Assembly (NCBI GenBank): GCA_015055545.1
Contig: SVHY01000006.1
Span: 1-60,322 of the forward strand
Reading direction: 5' to 3'
Source: Clostridiales bacterium
Lineage (GTDB): Bacteria; Bacillota; Clostridia; Christensenellales; Borkfalkiaceae
DNA: 60,322 nucleotides
In this document: piece by piece, positions 43,807 to 52,433 of the stretch
How the letters are laid out: the number at the start of each line of letters is the position of its first letter
Numbering within the stretch: position 1 is the stretch's first letter
Position numbers and translations under genes: made by a program
Notes under the pieces: generated by a model
The model's input: the letters and a program-made list of their open reading frames with translations, nothing else
Told to the model about the DNA's origin: nothing
The model's database searches: none

Positions 43807-44703
43807 TTAACCTTTCAAGCCACCGATAGAAATACTTGTCATAATTCGGTTGCTGAAAACACTGAATAGAATAATCGTCGGAATAACCGAGATGATAAGC
43901 CCTGCGTAGTACACGGGCCAATTCGTACCGCGTACCGCGTTGTCTTTAAACTGGAACAACCCCGACGCCAACGTAGGAAAGCTAGGCATAAACAATATCA
44001 TGGTATAATATTCGTTCCAATTCGCGATTGCACCCGTGATAGCGTACGTCAATAAAATAGGCGAAGCTTGCGGCAACATGACCTTAAAGAAAATGGTGAA
44101 ATGTCCGCCGCCGTCAATCATAACTGCTTCCGCATAGCTCCAACTGAGTGCTTTGAAGAACCCATAGAACACCAAGAAACTACCGCCGAACCCACCAAGG
44201 AACGTAACTACCGTATAAAGCGGGGTATCGTATAAACCCATAGCCGCTACGATTTGCATACGCGATGCCGTCGAACCAACGATAGGAATGATCATCGAAA
44301 CGATTGCCACGCTGAAAATCACGTTCTTACCAGGGAATTGATATTTCGCCATAACGTAGCCCGTGAGCGCAGGCATGAACACGCCCAAAGCGGTTGCAAT
44401 ACCCGTATACCACAAGCTGTTAAACGTCATACCGAAGAAATCCGTATCGCCGACGTTTAACATTTCAAACGCCTTCAAATAGTTATCCCAAAGCCATTCT
44501 TCGGGGAGTGCGAACTTATCGCCGCCGATATATTCAAGCGCCCCTTTAAACGACGACATCATCATCCAAAGCACGGGGGTTAAAAGGGTTAAGGATTGTA
44601 TTAAGAATACAAGGAATACGATAATATACAAAACCTTTTCGCCCTTGGTTTTCCGAGAAAGAATACTGCCTTTATCGACTTGCAATTTTTTTACTCTTGC
44701 CAT
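43807..44703 (-). CDS. ABC sugar transporter permease, MalG type
   Basis: A 298-residue membrane protein with six predicted helices. EAVMIDGGGHFTIFFKVMLP is the EAA loop that docks the ATPase. The ATG at 44703 follows a GGGGG/GAAAGG site. It overlaps the end of the other permease gene's reading region by none, with a 13-nt gap to it. Family: carbohydrate uptake transporter 1. It pairs with the MalF-type protein upstream. Confidence 0.92.
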   Translation of the reverse strand: MARVKKLQVDKGSILSRKTKGEKVLYIIVFLVFLIQSLTLLTPVLWMMMSSFKGALEYIGGDKFALPEEWLWDNYLKAFEMLNVGDTDFFGMTFNSLWYTGIATALGVFMPALTGYVMAKYQFPGKNVIFSVAIVSMIIPIVGSTASRMQIVAAMGLYDTPLYTVVTFLGGFGGSFLVFYGFFKALSWSYAEAVMIDGGGHFTIFFKVMLPQASPILLTYAITGAIANWNEYYTMILFMPSFPTLASGLFQFKDNAVRGTNWPVYYAGLIISVIPTIILFSVFSNRIMTSISIGGLKG

Positions 44704-44716
44704 ACCTTTCTCCCCC

Positions 44717-45625
44717 TTAATATTCCACAACGGGAATCCGTTCTATCAACCATTTGAAGAACAGGATAATCGGTGCGCCGATACACGTAAACACCAACCC
44801 CGCCGCGGCAACCGAGTTATACATCCCAGGCCCCATTTTTGTTTTTTCAAATATCCAATAGCCTATGGTGGAAGTCCCCTCTTTCCCTGCGGTAAACAGC
44901 AGGATAGGCCCGTCCGCCAAGAATAGGCTGGTCATATTCAAAATCAAGAGCGTGGACATGGTGGACCAAATAAGCGGCAAAATCATATAGATAAGTTCTT
45001 TCCAAGGCGAAATACCGTCCAATCTTGCCGATTCTAAAATTTCCACGGGAATACGCGCAAGCGCGCCGCCAAGGAGCAACATATTACCGCCCCAACCAAT
45101 CCAAATGGTATAGAACAAAATTGTGCCCGTCGCATAATCGGAGTTTGCAAGCAGTTGCGGTACGGGATTCACCCCCGCCGCTTCCATGATAATACCGAGC
45201 GGACCTTTATGATCGATGAAGTCGGAGAACATGGTAGCAAATGCTACGCCGCTGATAATAGACGGCAGATAGAACACGATTTGATACACGCGATAACCCG
45301 TTATCTTCTTATAGAAGAAATATGCAATGAGCAAATGGAACGGGATCATGAGCATATCTTTTGAAAAGTACATCAACGTATTTTTGAGCGACGTTTTCAA
45401 ATTGATATCCGTGTTCGCGTCGTTATAGATAATTTCCCGAACGACCGATTTCATCGTTTCCATCGACCATTCGCCCGTGGGCAATTTAAACGCCAACAAA
45501 ATGGAATTGACGTTTACCCCCAACCAGAAAATCAGCCAATGAACGATAGGAATAGCCAGCAACGTTATCACGAATAACGGCGCTCCTTTACTCCCCAGCT
45601 TTTTGCCTTTACCTATGATGATCAT
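44717..45625 (-). CDS. ABC sugar transporter permease, MalF type
   Basis: A 302-residue membrane protein with six helices. ESARLDGISPWKELIYMILP is the EAA ATPase-docking loop. GKGKKLGSKGA is a positively charged cytoplasmic N terminus. An AGGAG site lies before the ATG at 45625. No ATPase gene is found in the window, as is common in Bacillota CUT1 systems that use a shared MsmX-type ATPase encoded elsewhere. Confidence 0.92.
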   Translation of the reverse strand: MIIIGKGKKLGSKGAPLFVITLLAIPIVHWLIFWLGVNVNSILLAFKLPTGEWSMETMKSVVREIIYNDANTDINLKTSLKNTLMYFSKDMLMIPFHLLIAYFFYKKITGYRVYQIVFYLPSIISGVAFATMFSDFIDHKGPLGIIMEAAGVNPVPQLLANSDYATGTILFYTIWIGWGGNMLLLGGALARIPVEILESARLDGISPWKELIYMILPLIWSTMSTLLILNMTSLFLADGPILLFTAGKEGTSTIGYWIFEKTKMGPGMYNSVAAAGLVFTCIGAPIILFFKWLIERIPVVEY

Positions 45626-45653
45626 ACAAACTCACTCCTGTTAAATGTTTTTC

Positions 45654-45694
45654 CAGTAAGCTACCTGCTTACTGAAAAGCCCGCGGGCTTTTCA
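45654..45694 (-). promoter_or_regulatory. Two overlapping hairpins between the hydrolase and permease genes
   Basis: CAGTAAG/CTTACTG (45654-45660 with 45668-45674) and a perfect 22-bp palindrome (45673-45694, centre GCCCGCGGGC). They share two bases, so only one can fully form. The GC stem plus UUUU resembles a terminator in the minus direction. It may set the ratio of hydrolase to transporter transcripts. Confidence 0.55.
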
Positions 45695-45706
45695 GCGTTG
45701 CGGTTT

Positions 45707-46879
45707 TTACACCGCGCCGTCCTCGTCGAAAATCATCATTTGTCCGGGCGCAAACCAATAACTGCCGTTATTTTTAGCAAGCGCGCCGTCAAATTCCACG
45801 CGCAAACGGGTAGGCAATTCTCTACCCACGTTAACGAGCGTATATTTCACGTTCCCGTCCGCATTCACCCAACGGCTCACACACACCGATTCGTTGTTGA
45901 CGAGCGTTTCAATCACTTTGAGTTCCTTATCGCCCGTAAACTTGGGATAACCGCCGTACGTTTTACGAAAATAGCACACTTCGTCCACTTCGTATTCTTC
46001 CAAGCGCGGCGCATAATATTTAAAGAACAGCCTGTCTTGATAAGAAATCATATTAAACATTTCCGTACGGTCGCCGAACATATTAATCGGACCTCCGCGG
46101 TAATTCTCTTCTAACAAGCGTTGATAGAAATAAAACCAGAACATACCCTTTACACCGTGCGCCACGCACATATTCACCTGCCAACGGATATCGTCTTGGT
46201 TGGGCACGCGATAATTCCAATGCCCTACGCTAAGGAGCGACGCGTATAGTTGCGAACCCGTACGTTTCGCTGCATTTGCAAACATATGTAAATTGCGTAA
46301 AAATTCGTCCTGTTCAAAATCCTTATCCGTATACATGCACTGGGCGTAGCAATCGAACGATACGATATCTGCGCCCGTACGCTGTACGAAATCCACCACT
46401 TTATCTTCGTATTTATCCAGTTCTACGCCGATAACGGACGGACATTCAGGGGTTACCCACGACGAGAACATATTGATAAACCCACGTTTACCCTTGGCTT
46501 CTTCCTTGACGATTTGGAACGCACGAACGGCAGATTCCCAAGACTCGCCGTTGGGTTCGTCGCCGACGTGGAACCCGAACACCGCAGGGTGCGCACCAAA
46601 TTCTTTAACTACCTGCTTCACACCCGCACGGAACGCTTTTTCGCCCACTTCCATAAAATGGCTATAACGCGTTCTGCCGTCGCAAACAATCGCTTCGATA
46701 CCTTTCCTTTGACATTCGTCCAACAGCTCTACCATATCCGCGGGGTTATCTCTTTCCGCTCTGTATTCAAACGTCATCGCAAGGTTAAAGCCTGCGTCTT
46801 TCCAGTCCGCAACCGCTTTTTTCGCTTCTATAACGCCCATTTTTTCATAGTTCCAAAAACTGATTTTAAACTTGCTCAT
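45707..46879 (-). CDS. TIM-barrel glycoside hydrolase-like protein
   Basis: A 390-residue cytoplasmic protein. FKISFWNYEKMG starts the barrel; GFHVGDEPNGESW has the D-E-P-N strand end used as acid/base in several clan A families; DIVSFDCYAQCMY, GMFWFYFYQRL and ETLVNNESVCVSRWV follow, the last part being a small C-terminal beta domain. GGAG precedes the ATG at 46879. It is translationally close to the dehydrogenase gene (gap 22 nt). The family is not clear to me; relatives of GH5/GH42-like putative beta-glycosidases are the best guess. Confidence 0.65.
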   Translation of the reverse strand: MSKFKISFWNYEKMGVIEAKKAVADWKDAGFNLAMTFEYRAERDNPADMVELLDECQRKGIEAIVCDGRTRYSHFMEVGEKAFRAGVKQVVKEFGAHPAVFGFHVGDEPNGESWESAVRAFQIVKEEAKGKRGFINMFSSWVTPECPSVIGVELDKYEDKVVDFVQRTGADIVSFDCYAQCMYTDKDFEQDEFLRNLHMFANAAKRTGSQLYASLLSVGHWNYRVPNQDDIRWQVNMCVAHGVKGMFWFYFYQRLLEENYRGGPINMFGDRTEMFNMISYQDRLFFKYYAPRLEEYEVDEVCYFRKTYGGYPKFTGDKELKVIETLVNNESVCVSRWVNADGNVKYTLVNVGRELPTRLRVEFDGALAKNNGSYWFAPGQMMIFDEDGAV

Positions 46880-46901
46880 ATCCGTTTTCTCCGTTATTTC
46901 G

Positions 46902-48131
46902 TTATTTGTTAAATACGATTTTCTGTGCCGCACCACCGTTCACTCTACTGCGTTCTGCCGCAAAGCTCATCAAATGGCTTTCGATGGAAACGTCCAAGTA
47001 GGTAATACCCTTGCCCTGTTTCCCGTTCAACACGTCGTGCAATTCTTTCATCATGCAAAAATCGCCGCCGCTGTGTCCACCCGTCGTCACGTGGGAAAGG
47101 TCTACGTCAATTCTCTTCACTTCCCCGCCAAACGGCCGTACTTCAATCCAGTTTTCTTCCATCACCCCGACAAGCTCTGCTTTCGTCCCGAAAATCTTGA
47201 TATCGCGATAGATTTCTTTGGAGAACGCCGTCATCGTATGCGTAGCCGTCTTTCCGTTTTCAAACTGCACGATCGTCGATTGATGATCCACCACGTCGTT
47301 GTCGCAATGGAACACGCATCTATCGTATTGAGAATAGGGTAATTCCCGCAAAATATTTTCTTCCGTTATTGCCGTTTTCAAGAAATACGAAGCCATCCAT
47401 TGATGCTCGGTGTAAATGCGTTTCGCGTTATAGATACAGCTATCCGCATGCGGGCAGTCGGTGCAATACGCCGTTGCGCCTTGGGGTGCGTTCTCTTCAC
47501 AGAAAAATTTCAAGCCCCCGTACGAGCTTACGGACACGCAACGCTCACCCATTAAATAACGAAGTATATCCATATCGTGGCTGCACTTTGCCAAAATCAT
47601 CGGACTGGATTGTTTGGAATTTCTCCAAGGCCCGCGCACGTAACTATGCGCTTGGTGGTAATAGCCCACGTTTTCGCTTGCGTGAATGGCAATCACTTCG
47701 CCCAACTCCCCGCCGTCCAAAATATCTTTCACTTGGCGATAGAACGGGGTATACCGCAACACGTGGCACACGAACACTTTGCGGTTGCAAGCCTTTGCAC
47801 ATTCGTAAATTTCCACGCAATCTTCTTCCTTGATTGCAATCGGTTTTTCCAACAACAAATCGTAGCCCTTTTTCAAAGCGTACAGCGCGTGTTCTTTGTG
47901 CTGTGCATCCTGCGTAGAAATCACTACGAGATCCAAATCGTATCCTTTATCCAAAAGTTCACGGTAATCTTCATACGCTTCCGCGCCGAATATTTCCGTT
48001 CCTTCTTTCCGTTTATGTAATTGAGGATCTGCTACGGCAACCAAGCGGAACTGTTCGGGGTTTTGTTTCGCATAATTTCCGTAAATATGTCCCCTGCCGC
48101 CAAAACCGATAATCGCAATATTTTTTGTCAT
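46902..48131 (-). CDS. Gfo/Idh/MocA-family oxidoreductase
   Basis: A 409-residue protein. IAIIGFGGRGHIYGNYA is the nucleotide-binding start and LLEKPIAIKEEDC carries the EKP lysine. Its middle CTDCPHADSCIYNAKRIY has four Cys in a C-x2-C-x5-C-like spacing, typical of a subgroup of this family with a metal knuckle. SKQSSPMILAKCSHDMDIL is the His/Asp region. It is the first gene after the AraC regulator and the promoter/palindrome region at 48148-48191. It may oxidise a sugar released by the neighbouring hydrolase. Confidence 0.88.
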   Translation of the reverse strand: MTKNIAIIGFGGRGHIYGNYAKQNPEQFRLVAVADPQLHKRKEGTEIFGAEAYEDYRELLDKGYDLDLVVISTQDAQHKEHALYALKKGYDLLLEKPIAIKEEDCVEIYECAKACNRKVFVCHVLRYTPFYRQVKDILDGGELGEVIAIHASENVGYYHQAHSYVRGPWRNSKQSSPMILAKCSHDMDILRYLMGERCVSVSSYGGLKFFCEENAPQGATAYCTDCPHADSCIYNAKRIYTEHQWMASYFLKTAITEENILRELPYSQYDRCVFHCDNDVVDHQSTIVQFENGKTATHTMTAFSKEIYRDIKIFGTKAELVGVMEENWIEVRPFGGEVKRIDVDLSHVTTGGHSGGDFCMMKELHDVLNGKQGKGITYLDVSIESHLMSFAAERSRVNGGAAQKIVFNK

Positions 48132-48147
48132 TTCTATCCTTTCCTTT

Positions 48148-48191
48148 CGTAGCGCGCTACGTGTATTAATACATTATAACAATCATATTGT
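48148..48191 (-). promoter_or_regulatory. Promoter with three palindromes ahead of the transport/surface operon
   Basis: Minus-strand TATAAT (48173-48178). ACAAT-CAT-ATTGT (48179-48191) lies in the -35/-10 spacer, GTATTAATAC (48163-48172) at the start site, and CGTAGCGCGCTACG (48148-48161) in the leader before the AAGGAAAGGA site. A weak TTGGGT stands 18 bp upstream of the -10. Confidence 0.55.
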
Positions 48192-48278
48192 ATCACACCC
48201 AAAGTATCCCCGCCACCCATTGATTATACTCAATGTTTCATTTGTTATCTTTTTTTAGAATTTCACCTTTTTAAAAGG

Positions 48279-49073
48279 TCAATTCAACTTGGTTGGCAAG
48301 GTGCCGTAAATTTTCTTATACGCCCGATAAAACGTGCTTTGGCTATTAAATCCGTTCTCAAACGCAATTTGCAAAATACTCTTTTTTCCGCGCTTTGCAA
48401 GCAACGTTTCGTTGATATGCGACACACGGCAACGGTTGACGTAATCGCGGAAATTTTCCTTGATATACCTGTTCCAAAGCTTGGAACAATACACCTTGCT
48501 ATACCCGATATGCGATGCCATACTCTCCAAATCCAAATCGTTTTTATAGTTGCTTTCCACGTATTCGAGCATTTGCCGCACGATATTGTCTTGGTCGTGT
48601 TTCATTTGCGCTTCCACCCCGTAAATACGCACCATCTCGCTCAATAAACGGTAGGCGTACGCCACGTCTTGGAGCGGTTCGCGCTTGCTTTCATACCACT
48701 CTCCCACCAACGCAAACAGCTGTTTATTTTTCTCTTTGTCGTTCATCAGCATACGCAACGTTTTACCTTGCACAATCTCGTCAAAGTAGGAAAAATACGC
48801 CTTGGGTATCAGTAAAACGTAACCCTCGGCGTCGCTGCGATCATAATGGTGCAGCGAAAAACTGTCGGAAAAAATAATATCACCCGCCGTCAACTCTTCC
48901 CCTTCACTGCTAATAACCACCGATTGTTCGCCTTCGGCGACGAACAAAAACTCTTTCGCAGCGTGAAAATGCGGCTTACATTCGAGAACGTTTTTATACC
49001 CCGTTTCGTCGAACGTAGACGATTTTATGATAATAATACAGTTTTTCTTGTCTGCAGTTTCTTCGTATCTCAT
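48279..49073 (-). CDS. AraC-family transcriptional regulator
   Basis: A 264-residue regulator: cupin sensor at 1-110 (HFHAAKEFLFVAEGEQSVV; SDSFSLHHYDRSD) and AraC domain at 160-264 (MASHIGYSKVYCSKLW; AFENGFNSQSTFYRAYKKIYG). It lies directly upstream of the 48131 gene on the same strand and probably controls the transport operon. Unlike the other five AraC genes here, it has a normal leader of about 16 nt with a GGGTGGG ribosome site and a TTGACA-17-TAAAAT promoter (49097-49125). Confidence 0.9.
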   Translation of the reverse strand: MRYEETADKKNCIIIIKSSTFDETGYKNVLECKPHFHAAKEFLFVAEGEQSVVISSEGEELTAGDIIFSDSFSLHHYDRSDAEGYVLLIPKAYFSYFDEIVQGKTLRMLMNDKEKNKQLFALVGEWYESKREPLQDVAYAYRLLSEMVRIYGVEAQMKHDQDNIVRQMLEYVESNYKNDLDLESMASHIGYSKVYCSKLWNRYIKENFRDYVNRCRVSHINETLLAKRGKKSILQIAFENGFNSQSTFYRAYKKIYGTLPTKLN

Positions 49074-49096
49074 CTTTTTTACCCACCCTTTACTGC

Positions 49097-49125
49097 ATTT
49101 TAATATCTTTTTTAAATTATGTCAA
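49097..49125 (-). promoter_or_regulatory. Promoter of the AraC gene at 49073
   Basis: Minus-strand TTGACA (49120-49125) and TAAAAT (49097-49102), 17-bp spacing, 23 nt before the ATG. Confidence 0.7.
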
Positions 49126-49277
49126 GATAATTTTTAGTCATAAATTTTAGTAATTTTTTTCGTAAACTCCTTTATTTTCAAGGCTTTCCCGTTTTTTTCG
49201 TAAATTTCTTAAAGAAAAACAGGATAAAAAATGAAACTGTTTTTGCGTGAAATGAAACAACTTTTTCGCGCAAATAA

Positions 49278-51353
49278 TTACACAGCGGAAAAGTGCAAAC
49301 TTGCACAGGCGTAATCACTCTTTTCCAAGCGGAGCTGTACTCCTACGCACATCCACGTCTTTCCCGTCTGTATTTCGCCCGTTTCTTCCGCTTTATACAG
49401 CACATCTTCGCCCAAACCGCGCAGGCACACGCGTTCCACGATTTTCCCGCGCGTAGGCTCGCTGTCTTTCCGCACGTAGCAAAAAACGGCTTTTTGCTTG
49501 TCCTCGGAAACGACGATTTGCGCAAACGCACCGTCAGTAAACGGGTTTTTTAAACGGTATAAATCGCCCGTCAAAATTACGTCCGCGTCCTTTTGATACG
49601 TTGCCGTTTGCATACGCACCGCTACGCGTTCTTCTTCGTTTTCCACGTGCAATTCATAACCCAAACACCCCATCATCGCCACCGTGCCACGCGTCGCAAA
49701 CGAAATCGTTCTACCCGTTTGAATATTCGGGCACGCGGAAACGTGGTTGGACATGCTCTGCAAGGGATAACAAAGGGACGTGGAATGTTGTATCATCGTC
49801 CGCGACCACGCATCCGTATTATCGCTCGTCCAAATCATCGGGCTGTAATACAAAATCGCAGGGTCAAACCGCCCGCCGCCACTTGAACAACCCTCTATAA
49901 ACAGGTTGGGAAAAGACGTAGTTAAGCGTTCGTACAAATCGTATACGCCCAGCATATACGCGCGGTATTTCTTCGCGTTCAAAACGTCGGTAAGCGGTCG
50001 ATTCATATCCCATTTCACGTAAGAAATATCGTTTTCGTCCAGCACCTTTTTCATGCTTGCAAATACGTAATCCACCACTTCTTTTTTAGAAAAATCCAAC
50101 ACCCATTGATTGCGGAATTGTACGCTTTCACGATGACAACTTTGCAATACCCAATCGGGATGCAAGCGATTCAAATCGCTATCCGGCGAAACCATTTCCG
50201 GCTCGAACCACAACCCGAATTTCATGCCGTTTTCCTTGCATTTTCGTATAATCGCTTGCAAGCCGTTAGGCAATTTTCGTTTATCCACAACCCAATCCCC
50301 AAGCGAACAATCGTCGTTGTCGCGCTTTCCAAACCAACCATCATCCAAAACGACCGTATCAATCCCCAAACCCTTGGCGTTTTCGATAAAGCGGAACATC
50401 GTTTCTTCGCAAACGTCGTACACCACGCTTTCCCAGCTGTTGATAACAATCGGTCGGATTTTATCCACGAAACGGGGGTCAAGTAAATGCTTGCGATAGA
50501 GTGTATGGAACTGACGGCTCATTTCCCCAATCCCCTTTGCTGAATACACGCAAACGACTTCGGGGGTATATATCCTTTCACCCGCGTTCAATTCCCACCC
50601 GCCGTAAAGGATTTGTTCGCCAGCGTTTAAGCGGATTTGCCCCAGCGCGTCCTTTTCCGTTTCGATTGCGAAATTACCGCTATAAATCAAATTAAACCCG
50701 TACGCATTCCCGTATTCTTCGTTGGCTTCGGGTTGTAAAAGTGCGCAAAAACAATTATGCTCATGCGAGGTCGTACCGCGCGTAGACGAAATTGTTTTTA
50801 TCCCCTCGCTTACGCGTTCGCGCACGATATCCCGTTCTTTGTTCGGTCTGCCGCTCAAATGCAAAATATCGTATTCCCCGCTCGGAAAATCTACACACGT
50901 GCTCAAAAATTTATCGACGAACACGCTTTCCGCGCTCTCGTTTTCTATCGCCGCGCTACGGCATAACCCTTGCGACAACGGCGTATAAAACAGCGTGAGT
51001 TTTATTCCTCGCTTTTCATCACGCAAATACACGGCAAGCGTTTGGTGTTCACCGCGTAACTGCGGCATGCCGATACGCGGTTTTATTGCCAAAATTTCAT
51101 GCGATACAAACTGAAAATCGGTGGCGATTCCCCCGTTGTCACGCACGACGATAGACGGCGAGCGGAAATCCCCGCGACCAAACTCGCCGTATTCGTACGC
51201 CGCAAAATCGTCCATCGGCGCATCGCAAACGGCTACAAATTTCTCCAAGCGTTGCCCGTAATACCCGTGCAACAGTTTGCCGTTTTTCACGTAAAAACAA
51301 TAACTGTACGCATCGCCCTGCAAATGATACGTATTCCCGTCGATTGTAATCAT
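49278..51353 (-). CDS. GH36 alpha-galactosidase
   Basis: A 691-residue intracellular enzyme, usual length for GH36. N-terminal beta-supersandwich to about 310, then the barrel: VLDDGWFGKRDND, KWDMNRPLTD with the nucleophile Asp, EGCSSGGGRFD and WTSDNTDAWSR with the acid/base Asp. It removes terminal alpha-1,6-galactose, as in raffinose-type sugars or galactomannan. The start at 51353 has AAAGGTG 5 nt upstream. It is divergent from an AraC gene. Combined with the beta-mannosidase-like gene at the left edge, galactomannan side chains are a possible substrate (inference). Confidence 0.95.
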   Translation of the reverse strand: MITIDGNTYHLQGDAYSYCFYVKNGKLLHGYYGQRLEKFVAVCDAPMDDFAAYEYGEFGRGDFRSPSIVVRDNGGIATDFQFVSHEILAIKPRIGMPQLRGEHQTLAVYLRDEKRGIKLTLFYTPLSQGLCRSAAIENESAESVFVDKFLSTCVDFPSGEYDILHLSGRPNKERDIVRERVSEGIKTISSTRGTTSHEHNCFCALLQPEANEEYGNAYGFNLIYSGNFAIETEKDALGQIRLNAGEQILYGGWELNAGERIYTPEVVCVYSAKGIGEMSRQFHTLYRKHLLDPRFVDKIRPIVINSWESVVYDVCEETMFRFIENAKGLGIDTVVLDDGWFGKRDNDDCSLGDWVVDKRKLPNGLQAIIRKCKENGMKFGLWFEPEMVSPDSDLNRLHPDWVLQSCHRESVQFRNQWVLDFSKKEVVDYVFASMKKVLDENDISYVKWDMNRPLTDVLNAKKYRAYMLGVYDLYERLTTSFPNLFIEGCSSGGGRFDPAILYYSPMIWTSDNTDAWSRTMIQHSTSLCYPLQSMSNHVSACPNIQTGRTISFATRGTVAMMGCLGYELHVENEEERVAVRMQTATYQKDADVILTGDLYRLKNPFTDGAFAQIVVSEDKQKAVFCYVRKDSEPTRGKIVERVCLRGLGEDVLYKAEETGEIQTGKTWMCVGVQLRLEKSDYACASLHFSAV

Positions 51354-51383
51354 AGTTTCACCTTTATTTTTCATCGTGTGTAT

Positions 51384-51411
51384 ATTATAACGCTATATTT
51401 GCGTTTGTCAA
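51384..51411 (-). promoter_or_regulatory. Promoter of the alpha-galactosidase gene
   Basis: Minus-strand TTGACA (51406-51411) and TATAAT (51384-51389), 16-bp spacing. Confidence 0.7.
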
Positions 51412-51515
51412 TACTTTTTTTTCGCCAAGATATTCGTTTTTTTATCCAATTTTAGTCATGATAAATATTTTTTTATTTGTTTTTTTGTTTTTTAAGCAAT
51501 TTCTTTTTAGAACGC

Positions 51516-51545
51516 TTGACAGCGTTTTAAACGTTTTGTTATAAT
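51516..51545 (+). promoter_or_regulatory. Promoter of the AraC gene at 51552, leaderless geometry
   Basis: TTGACA (51516-51521) and TATAAT (51540-51545), 18-bp spacing; the -10 ends 6 nt before the ATG. AACGC-TTGACA-GCGTT places the -35 box in the loop of a 5-bp inverted repeat, a possible operator. Confidence 0.7.
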
Positions 51546-51551
51546 ATAAAC

Positions 51552-52394
51552 ATGAACACTTTATTCGATTTCACAAAGTGCACGTCGGCAATCGTCGATC
51601 GCCACGAAACGGAATTTCAGTTGATAGGCTTTGGGTTTGTAGACACCCTAAAGGAGCAAACAGATACCTTTCGGCGTATCCAACCTTACCATACCTTGCA
51701 TTTCATTTTTTCGGGCAAAGGGCATTTGGAATTTCGCAAACAACGCTATACGTTAACGGAAAACAGCGTGTTTGTCATACCCGACAATATCCCCTTTCGC
51801 TACTATCCCAACGAGAGCGAACCTTGGTCGTACGCGTTCTTTGAATTTACAGGCTCTATGAGTGCGACGTACTTGGAAGAGGCGGGATTTTCCTTAAAAG
51901 AATGTACGAAAATCTGTCAAAATCCGACGGCGATACGCGAACAACTGCGCAGCTTTTTCAACGCTATGCACGCGAGCGGAACGTTTCGTTATCAACGGCT
52001 TTTGTCCCTATTTTACTTCATACTTTCACACTTCACAAAACCGCAAAAAAACGTACAGACCATGCAAGAAGACGCGTTTATTCAAAACGTGAAAAACTTT
52101 ATCAACGCGCGCTGTTTAGAACACGATTTTTCCATTGACTACGTAACCGACACGTTCTTCATTTCCCATTCCTATCTTTGCAAAATATTCAAACAAAAAA
52201 CGGGCGAAACGTTGATTAGTTATATCAACGAACGGAAAATGCTCAACGTCGAACAGCTTTTAAAAACCACCAATTTAAGTGCCGCTGAAATTGCGTATAT
52301 GTCGGGATATACCTGCTATCCACACTTTCTCACCTGTTTTAAAAAACGGCACAATCTAACCACGCGACAATACCGCGAACAATTGAAAAAATAA
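51552..52394 (+). CDS. AraC-family transcriptional regulator
   Basis: A 280-residue regulator with a cupin sensor (HFIFSGKGHLEFRKQRY; FVIPDNIPFRYYPN) and an AraC domain from about residue 180 (FISHSYLCKIFKQKTG; IAYMSGYTCYPHFLTCFKK). It diverges from the GH36 gene (start 51353) and is the natural candidate regulator of it and perhaps of the GH94 gene. The mRNA appears leaderless. A terminator at 52398-52430 separates it from the convergent GH94 gene. Confidence 0.9.
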   Translation: MNTLFDFTKCTSAIVDRHETEFQLIGFGFVDTLKEQTDTFRRIQPYHTLHFIFSGKGHLEFRKQRYTLTENSVFVIPDNIPFRYYPNESEPWSYAFFEFTGSMSATYLEEAGFSLKECTKICQNPTAIREQLRSFFNAMHASGTFRYQRLLSLFYFILSHFTKPQKNVQTMQEDAFIQNVKNFINARCLEHDFSIDYVTDTFFISHSYLCKIFKQKTGETLISYINERKMLNVEQLLKTTNLSAAEIAYMSGYTCYPHFLTCFKKRHNLTTRQYREQLKK

Positions 52395-52397
52395 ACA

Positions 52398-52430
52398 ATA
52401 CCGTGGATCTTTTTCCACGGTATCATTTTT
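52398..52430 (+). terminator. Intrinsic terminator after the AraC gene
   Basis: ATACCGTGGA (52398-52407) pairs with TCCACGGTAT (52414-52423), 6-nt loop, followed by a T-run. Confidence 0.85.
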
Positions 52431-52433
52431 TGA

